Positions 57,174 to 62,419 of a stretch of 62,419 nt of DNA are shown here, piece after piece. Each line of letters opens with the position of its first letter. Positions within the stretch are counted from its first letter, which is position 1. The position numbers were made by a program, and so were the translations under genes. This DNA comes from Amycolatopsis vastitatis (GTDB lineage: Bacteria; Actinomycetota; Actinomycetes; Mycobacteriales; Pseudonocardiaceae), in NCBI RefSeq assembly GCF_002234595.1, contig NZ_NMUL01000078.1, forward strand, positions 1 to 62,419. Direction: 5' to 3'. Below the pieces are notes generated by a model. That model made no database searches. It saw nothing but the letters and a program-made list of their open reading frames with translations, and was not told where the DNA came from.

Positions 57174-57722
57174 ATGTCTTCACCGGATTTCGCCGGGCTG
57201 GACGTCTCCGGCCGCGTGCGCGCGAAGGACATCCAGATGGCGGGAGTCGCCGATCTCCGGCGGCGGGTACTGATGATTTCCGGCGCGATCGACACGACCG
57301 ACCACGACGTCTCGGTGACGGTGAACCTGCCGGAACCCGGGCGCTGGCAGGTCATCAAGTCCGAAACGAACCTGACCGAGCAGACGTGGGTCGCGATGCA
57401 GGTGGTCATGGACGAGGAGTCGACCTTCGTGAACGATCCCGAATCGCTCGTGATGTCGCGGCAGTTCTCGAAGTCGTTCATGACCCCCGACCAGCGCCGC
57501 CTGACGTTCTACGGCGGTGAGGTGCGGCCGGGCGAAGCGGTCCTCAAGGTGTACGAGATGGAGACCACCGGCCGGAAGCCGGCCTACTCCTACTCACGCT
57601 ACAGCCCCATCGCCACCGACAGCCTGGAGAAGTCCGAGCAGACGCTCGAAGAGCTGGTGGCGAACGGGATGGCCCGGCGGCCGATGGTGGAAGTGGTCGT
57701 CCCGGTCACCGTGATCGGATGA
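57174..57722 (+). CDS. hypothetical protein, first gene of redox operon (182 aa)
   Basis: Unrecognised soluble protein. ATG 57174 is preceded by AGGAGG at about 9 nt. It is mostly beta-strand in character (DHDVSVTVNLPEPGRWQVIK; AYSYSRYSPIATDSLEKSEQ), with no Cys and no membrane segment. Its stop overlaps the start of the flavoenzyme (ATGA, 57719-57722), so the two are translated together, and a partner or substrate-binding role for that enzyme is a reasonable guess. Confidence 0.7.
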   Translation: MSSPDFAGLDVSGRVRAKDIQMAGVADLRRRVLMISGAIDTTDHDVSVTVNLPEPGRWQVIKSETNLTEQTWVAMQVVMDEESTFVNDPESLVMSRQFSKSFMTPDQRRLTFYGGEVRPGEAVLKVYEMETTGRKPAYSYSRYSPIATDSLEKSEQTLEELVANGMARRPMVEVVVPVTVIG

Positions 57723-59098
57723 CCGGCACGCCGGGGCCGGTGACCGGCACCTCGTTCGTCCCCGGACCGCACCTGCTCGGTTCGCCGCGCGGCCGGGACT
57801 GGCCGCGGCCGCCGGCCGGGCTCCCCACAGGGCTCCCGGCAGGGCGGGACGAGCCGCCGCCAAGCGCCGACGTCGTCGTGGTGGGGGCCGGCCCGGCGGG
57901 CCTCGCGGTCACCTCGGCACTGTGGCACCACGGGGTGCGCGACATCGTGGTCCTGGACCGCGGCGGCCGCGCGTGCGGACGGTTCTTCGCCCGGACCGAC
58001 CGGCTCGGCCAGCGCGTGCTGCGCTCGCCGTACGAGCACCATCCCGGCGTCGAGGGCTTCCGCGACTGCGAGCTGCTGGACTTCGCCCGGCTGCACTGGG
58101 GGCGGCTCACGCCGGTGGAGCGCCGCGAAGTGCGCATGGCGCAGGCGGGCCACCGCTCGGTCGTGCCGGTGGACGTCTTCGAGGCCTACTGCGAGCACCT
58201 CGTCGCCACGCACGAGGTCGCGGAGAAGACCTGGCGAGCGGTCGTCCGCGAGGTGCTCCCCGCCGACGGCGAGGTCGTCGTGCGGACCGACCGCGGACCG
58301 GTGACCGCCCGGCACGTCGTGCTGTGCCCCGGTGAGGAGCGCGTGGCGGCGCCGTCGTCGTGGTGGGGGGACGGGCCCGTCCCGTCCGGCGTGACGTACT
58401 GGGACGAGCCGGCCACGCCGGGCGCGGGCCGCCAGGTGGTCGTGGGCGCCGGGCTCACCGCCGCCCACCTCGTCAGCGGAGCGCTCGAGGCCGGGCGCGA
58501 GGTGCACTGGGTGGTCCGCGCGGCCACCGAGCACTACCAGTGCGCCGACGTCAACGCGAAGTTCTTCCGTCCCGAGGGGCGGGCCCGGATCGGCGGCGTG
58601 CCCTGGGCGGACCGCCTGGAACTGTTCGCCCGCTACCGCCGCGCCTCGATCATGTTCGAGTTCCGCCCGGCGCTCGCACGGGCCGAGGCCGAGGGCCGGC
58701 TGGTCGTCCACCGCGGCGAGGAGGTCACGCGGGTCGCGGCTGGCCGCGGCGGGACGGTGGAACTGCGGCTCGCGAATGGGCGGCTGGTCGCCGGGGACGA
58801 CGCCGTGCTCGCGCTGGGCACGAAACCGGAGATCGGGCTCGGCCTGCTGCCGGCGTCCGCCGTCGGTGCGCGGGACGGCTGGCCGGACCTCGACGGGCGT
58901 ACGCTCGCCTACGCCAGGGCGCCGCGCGTGTCCGTCGTCGGCGCGGCGGCCGGGATGGTGCTCGGGCCGGCAGCCCGCAACATCGACGGCCACCGGGTCG
59001 CCACGGCCAGGGTCGCCGACGCCGTCGCCCGCGGCCTGCGCCGTGACGGCGTCTTCGTGGACGCACTGCCCCGGAGCGAGGTGGGGGCCGGTGTCTGA
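57719..59098 (+). CDS. FAD/NAD(P)-binding oxidoreductase (two-dinucleotide fold)
   Basis: A 459-aa flavoenzyme. The N-terminal FAD site is VVVVGAGPAGLAVTSALWHHG near residue 45, with VLDRGG after it. A second nucleotide fold is VVVGAGLTAAHLVSGAL near residue 240. The C-terminal FAD contact is SVVGAAAGMVLGPAARNIDGHRVA. The layout recalls lysine/ornithine N-hydroxylases, Baeyer-Villiger and thioredoxin-reductase-like enzymes without matching one clearly. It is coupled to the 182-aa gene (4-nt overlap) and to the 148-aa gene (8-nt overlap). Confidence 0.85.
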   Translation: MTGTPGPVTGTSFVPGPHLLGSPRGRDWPRPPAGLPTGLPAGRDEPPPSADVVVVGAGPAGLAVTSALWHHGVRDIVVLDRGGRACGRFFARTDRLGQRVLRSPYEHHPGVEGFRDCELLDFARLHWGRLTPVERREVRMAQAGHRSVVPVDVFEAYCEHLVATHEVAEKTWRAVVREVLPADGEVVVRTDRGPVTARHVVLCPGEERVAAPSSWWGDGPVPSGVTYWDEPATPGAGRQVVVGAGLTAAHLVSGALEAGREVHWVVRAATEHYQCADVNAKFFRPEGRARIGGVPWADRLELFARYRRASIMFEFRPALARAEAEGRLVVHRGEEVTRVAAGRGGTVELRLANGRLVAGDDAVLALGTKPEIGLGLLPASAVGARDGWPDLDGRTLAYARAPRVSVVGAAAGMVLGPAARNIDGHRVATARVADAVARGLRRDGVFVDALPRSEVGAGV

Positions 59099-59537
59099 CT
59101 CCCGGTTCGACCTGCCCGATCTCGAGGTGACCGCGGCGGAGGAAGCCGGGGTGATCCTGCTCGGGCTGGACCCGGACCGGCTGCTCGCCGGGCTCGGTTT
59201 CGCCGGTCTGGCCGACGATCCGGGGCTCGTCGCCCAGATCGTCGACCGCGCCCGTCACGGCGGGTTCACGACCGGCCACGCCGAACTGGTCGACGGCGGA
59301 GCCCGCCGGTGGCGGCTCCTGCGGCCGGCCGTCGCGGCAGTGCCCGCGAAGGCGGCGAGCGGGGGCTTGCGTCGCGAATGGCGGGACACGGCCGCCCGGG
59401 TCGCCGTCGCCGTGCCGGACGCGGGTCCGGCCGCACGCGCCTACCTGGCCGCGTGCTGGATCCGCCGCGAAGAAATCGACCGGCTCACCGACCGAGAGGA
59501 CCTCCGCGATGTCGTACCTCAAATCCCTGCCGGCTGA
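59091..59537 (+). CDS. hypothetical protein in redox operon (148 aa)
   Basis: Unrecognised. The GTG at 59091 overlaps the flavoenzyme end by 8 nt, and its own end overlaps the AhpD-like gene by 29 nt, so it is held in a tightly coupled operon. Features include an acidic N-terminus, two helical Ala/Leu-rich stretches and a single Cys near residue 124 (YLAACWIRREEIDRL). The tight overlaps support a real gene better than its composition does. Confidence 0.6.
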   Translation: MSDSRFDLPDLEVTAAEEAGVILLGLDPDRLLAGLGFAGLADDPGLVAQIVDRARHGGFTTGHAELVDGGARRWRLLRPAVAAVPAKAASGGLRREWRDTAARVAVAVPDAGPAARAYLAACWIRREEIDRLTDREDLRDVVPQIPAG

Positions 59538-60054
59538 GACGACCCTGCTGCAGGTGTTCCGGGCGCACCCCGAACCGGCGCGGCACCTGCTCGCGTTCCA
59601 CGAGACGCTGCTGCGCGGCGACTCGCCGTTCACCGTGGCCGAACGCGAGATGATCGCCGCCTACGTCTCGGGGGTGAACAGCTGCGGCTACTGCCACGGC
59701 ATCCACACGGTGACGGCGGAGACCTTCGGCGTGCCCGCCGGTGTCCTCGCGGCCGCGGTCGCGGACCTCGGCAGCGCACCGGTGCCGGAAAAGCTGAAGC
59801 CGGTGCTGGCCTACGCCGGCAAACTGACCCGCACGCCGTCCCGGATGACCGAAGCCGACGCCGAAGCCGTGTTCGCGGCGGGCTGGGACGAGCAGGCGCT
59901 GCACGACGCCGTGCTCGTGTGCGCCCTGTTCAACTTCATGAACCGGATGGTCGAGGGCCTCGGGATCGAAGCGGACGCGGCGTACGCGACGACGTCCGGC
60001 GAGCGGCTGGCCGAGACCGGCTACGCCGGCTTGGCCCGGTTCCTCGACGACTGA
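59509..60054 (+). CDS. AhpD-like peroxidase-related protein (carboxymuconolactone decarboxylase fold)
   Basis: A 181-aa protein of the peroxidase-related / CMD family: EREMIAAYVSGVNSCGYCHGIH, with the CxxCxxxH redox motif (Cys near residues 65 and 68, His 72). In AhpD this centre reduces peroxidases through a Cys pair. Placed at the end of an operon with a flavoenzyme, it may recycle or detoxify a reactive intermediate. ATG 59509 has GAGAGGA upstream. Confidence 0.85.
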   Translation: MSYLKSLPAETTLLQVFRAHPEPARHLLAFHETLLRGDSPFTVAEREMIAAYVSGVNSCGYCHGIHTVTAETFGVPAGVLAAAVADLGSAPVPEKLKPVLAYAGKLTRTPSRMTEADAEAVFAAGWDEQALHDAVLVCALFNFMNRMVEGLGIEADAAYATTSGERLAETGYAGLARFLDD

Positions 60055-60064
60055 GGTCCGCACG

Positions 60065-60100
60065 CGTGGAAGAGCCCGCCGGCCTGCGGGCTCTTCCACG
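60065..60100. terminator. bidirectional terminator, 15-bp stem
   Basis: Perfect arms at 60065-60079 and 60086-60100 with a 6-nt loop, between the redox operon and the convergent NTF2-like operon. Confidence 0.82.
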
Positions 60101-60104
60101 CCGG

Positions 60105-60578
60105 TCAGCCCTTGACCGGGCTGCTCTGGTGCGAGACCAGGCGCGGGCCGTCCTCGGTGCGGGTGATCACCCACACCGCCCGGATCTGGTTCTCCGGGGC
60201 GATTTCCGACTCGCCCGGCCGGATGATCCCGCCCTCGGTGACCGCGATCGCGACGTCCGGGGCGAGGAACCTGACGTCCAGCGGCCAGCCGTGCACGCGC
60301 GCGCCCTTCAGGGCGCCGTGGAAGGACGCCCGCAGGTAGCCGCGGATCTCCTCCCGGCTGACGAGCTGGTTGTCCTGCAGCAGCAGGCTGCCGTTCTCCG
60401 TGAAGACGTCGGCGAAGACGTCGGCGTCGTTGCGCGCCCAAGCGTCCTGGATGCGCTGCGGCACGGACAAAACGGCCTTCTCGTCCGCACCGGTGAAGTT
60501 CCGGTAGAACGACGTGTCCTCCTCGACGCCGTGCGCCGCGAGGATCGCCGGGGCGTCGCCCCAAGCATTGTCCGACAC
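60105..60578 (-). CDS. SgcJ/EcaC-family NTF2-like protein (copy 1)
   Basis: A 157-aa SnoaL/NTF2-fold protein of the SgcJ/EcaC (DUF4440-like) group. Core: RIQDAWARNDADVFADVFTENGSLL, then SREEIRGYLRASF and a C-terminal ITRTEDGPRLVSHQSSPV. SgcJ and NCS-Orf16 are crystal-known NTF2 proteins of enediyne clusters with a small-molecule pocket but no proven reaction. GTG 60578 has AGGAG 6 nt upstream. It follows copy 2 by 17 nt, so the two are one operon. Confidence 0.85.
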   Translation of the reverse strand: MSDNAWGDAPAILAAHGVEEDTSFYRNFTGADEKAVLSVPQRIQDAWARNDADVFADVFTENGSLLLQDNQLVSREEIRGYLRASFHGALKGARVHGWPLDVRFLAPDVAIAVTEGGIIRPGESEIAPENQIRAVWVITRTEDGPRLVSHQSSPVKG

Positions 60579-60595
60579 GATGATCTCCTGTCCTG

Positions 60596-61066
60596 TCACC
60601 AGCGCAGGGTCGCGCCGGCGCCACGGGGGCTGTTCTGGTAGACGGCCAGCTGCCACTCGTTGTCCCGCTTCACGACGACCCACGTCGAGCGGACGGCGAG
60701 CTCGTCGTCGATCTCGGTCTCGCCCGGCGCGAGGATGCCGCCGTGGGTGCGCAGCAGGGCCACGGTGTCGGAGACGAACCGGACGTCGACCGGCCGTCCG
60801 GTGACGCCGGTGCCCTTGAACGGCCCGGCGTAGGCGGCGGTCATGAACGAGCCGATCTCGTCACGGCCCTTCTTCAGCACGTCGCCGGGCAGGATCAGGG
60901 TGCCGTCTTCGGTGAAGCACTTGGCGACGCCGTAGCCGTCGTTCTTCGACCAGGCGGCGACCAGCCGCAGAGGCACGCTGAGAGCCTCCTTCTCCTTGTC
61001 CGAGGTGAACGGTCCGTAATAGGCGTCCAGCCTGGCCTGGTCCTGGGCGGAAGTGGGTGCGGACAC
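60596..61066 (-). CDS. SgcJ/EcaC-family NTF2-like protein (copy 2)
   Basis: A 156-aa paralogue of copies 1 and 3: RLVAAWSKNDGYGVAKCFTEDGTLILPGDV, GRDEIGSFMTAAYAGPFKG and a C-terminal VVVKRDNEWQLAVYQNSP. GTG 61066 has AAGGAG 7 nt upstream. Copy 2 alone has a Cys (KCFTED) in place of the FAD/VFTE segment seen in copies 1 and 3, so the three are not fully redundant. It leads the two-gene minus-strand operon. Confidence 0.85.
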   Translation of the reverse strand: MSAPTSAQDQARLDAYYGPFTSDKEKEALSVPLRLVAAWSKNDGYGVAKCFTEDGTLILPGDVLKKGRDEIGSFMTAAYAGPFKGTGVTGRPVDVRFVSDTVALLRTHGGILAPGETEIDDELAVRSTWVVVKRDNEWQLAVYQNSPRGAGATLRW

Positions 61067-61130
61067 TGTGCGACTCCTTCGCTCGGTCGGCCGACCACGC
61101 ATGGGAAACACGATCAGCGCATACGCCGAA

Positions 61131-61171
61131 ATGGTCGCAAGCCCGGCGGCCCGCGAACGTCTTCTCGGTTG
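61131..61171 (-). promoter_or_regulatory. cluster promoter element, NTF2-like copies 2 and 1
   Basis: Minus strand: CAACCGAGAAGACG at 61171-61158 and -10-like GACCAT at 61136-61131, spacing 35 nt. Confidence 0.72.
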
Positions 61172-61204
61172 CCGCGGGTGCGGTTTTCGGGACCGGGGCG
61201 GGCG

Positions 61205-61245
61205 CATTCGAGGAGACGCGGCGGATCGGCGCGCCGGGTGATCCT
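61205..61245 (+). promoter_or_regulatory. cluster promoter element, NTF2-like copy 3 and peroxidase
   Basis: CATTCGAGGAGACG at 61205-61218 and -10-like GATCCT at 61240-61245, spacing 35 nt. Divergent partner of the copy at 61131-61171. Confidence 0.75.
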
Positions 61246-61314
61246 GGTGCGGACAGCGGGCCGCCGTCGCGGCACCGGAGAACCATCCCCGGAAAGTCAG
61301 CCAAGGAGAGCCGG

Positions 61315-61776
61315 ATGTCCCAGAAGGCATCGTCCCTCGTAGCGGGGGCCAAGCAGTGGGCCACGTACTACGGCAAGTTCACCCAGGGCGCGGAGAGCGC
61401 GGCCCTGGCCGCACCGCTGCGCGCCCGGGCCGCGTGGGACGCCAACGACGCGGACGCGTTCGCCGACGTCTTCACCGAAAACGGCAGTATTCTCGTCGAC
61501 GACGAGCAGATCAACGGACGCGAGGCGATCCGCGCCTTCTTCACCGAGGCGTTCGCCGCCGGCGGTGTCCTCGCCGGCACGCGGATCATCTCCGACCCGA
61601 TCGAGATCAAGCTCGTCGAGCCGGGCGTGGCCGTCGTGATCACCGACGGCGGTGTCCTGCACGGCGCCGAGACGACCGTGCCCGCGCAGCAGACCGTGCG
61701 CGGCACCTGGGTCACCGTGCGGGAAGGCGAAGAGTGGCGGCTCGTTTCCCAGCAGACCAGCCCGGTCCAGGGCTGA
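61315..61776 (+). CDS. SgcJ/EcaC-family NTF2-like protein (copy 3)
   Basis: A 153-aa NTF2-fold protein closely similar to copy 1: RARAAWDANDADAFADVFTENGSIL, NGREAIRAFFTEAF and a C-terminal VREGEEWRLVSQQTSPVQG. ATG 61315 is the first Met of the conserved domain after the promoter. It precedes the peroxidase gene by 11 nt in one operon. Three paralogues in 1.7 kb suggest that they act on successive or alternative forms of one intermediate. Confidence 0.86.
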   Translation: MSQKASSLVAGAKQWATYYGKFTQGAESAALAAPLRARAAWDANDADAFADVFTENGSILVDDEQINGREAIRAFFTEAFAAGGVLAGTRIISDPIEIKLVEPGVAVVITDGGVLHGAETTVPAQQTVRGTWVTVREGEEWRLVSQQTSPVQG

Positions 61777-61787
61777 GCGGGGGCGAG

Positions 61788-62342
61788 ATGACGACCGAAC
61801 GCAAGGCAGCCACGACCTTCCGCGGGCACCCGGTGACCCTCGTCGGCCCGGAGCTCGCCGCGGGCGACCGGGCACCGGATTGCACGGTGCTGGCCGGTGA
61901 CATGTCGCCGGTGCGGTTCGCCGACCTGACCGGGACGCGGGTGATCTCGGTCGTGCCGTCTCTCGAGACGCCGGTCTGCGACCTCCAGACGCGCCGTTTC
62001 GACGAAGCCGTCGCCGAACTGGGCGAAGCCACGGTACTGACGGTGTCGGTCGACCTGCCGTTCGCCCAGGCGCGCTGGTGCGCCGCGGCCGGCTTGACCG
62101 GAGCGGACGGGCGTGGCGGGGTCCGCGTGCTGTCCGACCACCGCGACGTCTCGTTCGGCCGGGCGTACGGCGTGCTCATCAAGGAGTTCCGCCTGCTGGC
62201 CCGTGCGGTTTTCGTGGTGGACGCGACGGGCACGCTGGTCCACGCCGAGTACGTCCCGGCGATCGAGCAGCACCCGGACTACGACGCCGCCCTCACCGCG
62301 GCACGGGAAGCGGAGCGGCAACGCCTCGCCCGCGCGGCGTGA
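61788..62342 (+). CDS. tpx: thiol peroxidase (Tpx-type peroxiredoxin)
   Basis: A 184-aa atypical 2-Cys peroxiredoxin. FRGHPVTLVGPELAAGDRAPDC starts the family pattern. The peroxidatic Cys is in VVPSLETPVCDLQTRRF near residue 64, and a resolving-type Cys in FAQARWCAAAGL near 98. It reduces organic hydroperoxides through thioredoxin. Co-transcription with the NTF2-like copy 3 suggests protection against, or turnover of, an oxidised pathway intermediate. Confidence 0.92.
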   Translation: MTTERKAATTFRGHPVTLVGPELAAGDRAPDCTVLAGDMSPVRFADLTGTRVISVVPSLETPVCDLQTRRFDEAVAELGEATVLTVSVDLPFAQARWCAAAGLTGADGRGGVRVLSDHRDVSFGRAYGVLIKEFRLLARAVFVVDATGTLVHAEYVPAIEQHPDYDAALTAAREAERQRLARAA

Positions 62343-62348
62343 ACCCGG

Positions 62349-62380
62349 AAGGCCGTCACCGCCCACGCGGTGACGGCCTT
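62349..62380 (+). terminator. terminator after tpx, 14-bp stem
   Basis: Perfect arms at 62349-62362 and 62367-62380 with a 4-nt CCAC loop, 7 nt past the tpx stop; the last feature in the window. Confidence 0.85.
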
Positions 62381-62419
62381 TCCACAACGGGCATCACGTG
62401 TGATCAGCGGGGACACAAG

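Overview
The window is very GC-rich, uses GTG and TTG starts freely and has long overlapping shadow frames. Its housekeeping genes (large NAD-glutamate dehydrogenase, EttA, CopD/CtaG fusion) are typical of a filamentous actinomycete. Amycolatopsis or a close Pseudonocardiales relative fits best; this is inferred from gene content, not from a marker gene.

Layout. 1-17.3 kb is ordinary chromosome: small hypotheticals, a thioesterase, NAD-glutamate dehydrogenase, a repeat-like protein with a proline-rich tail, ettA, a copper/cytochrome-oxidase assembly protein, a histidine phosphatase, a sensor kinase without a partner, an MFS exporter, a secreted inhibitor-like protein and tRNA-Arg(TCT). From about 18.1 kb to 62.4 kb the window is one natural-product gene cluster, which may continue past the right edge.

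The cluster combines parts rarely seen together. (i) One iterative type I PKS (KS-AT-DH-KR-ACP, 1772 aa, 6-methylsalicylate/naphthoate-synthase type) with a divergent aryl-acid ligase, likely making and activating an aromatic acid. (ii) A complete C5N trio (acyl-CoA ligase, 5-aminolevulinate synthase, amide synthetase), normally making 2-amino-3-hydroxycyclopent-2-enone and attaching it as an amide. (iii) Two glycosyltransferases, a dTDP-4-dehydrorhamnose-reductase-like enzyme, a sugar C-methyltransferase and two sugar O-methyltransferases; the early deoxysugar genes are not here. (iv) Tailoring oxidases: three P450s, a GMC oxidoreductase, an acyl-CoA-dehydrogenase-type flavoenzyme and a two-dinucleotide-fold flavoenzyme. 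(v) Self-protection: a short UvrA-like ABC protein and a DHA2 exporter, which suggest a DNA-directed product. (vi) Three SgcJ/EcaC-like NTF2-fold proteins, an AhpD-like protein and a thiol peroxidase at the right end. The aromatic PKS, aryl ligase, SgcJ-like proteins and UvrA-like protein recall aromatic-acid-bearing enediyne clusters, but no enediyne PKS lies in the window. I know of no described product joining all these parts.

The most striking signal is regulatory. Eighteen cluster promoters, nine on each strand, carry a 14-nt element (consensus CAWYCGARRAGACG, usually preceded by G) 33-35 nt upstream of a -10-like hexamer, always oriented with the downstream gene. They precede most cluster transcription units, often as divergent pairs; I did not find it at the flanking promoters I examined. 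No transcriptional regulator gene was recognised in the cluster, so the cognate factor is probably encoded elsewhere.
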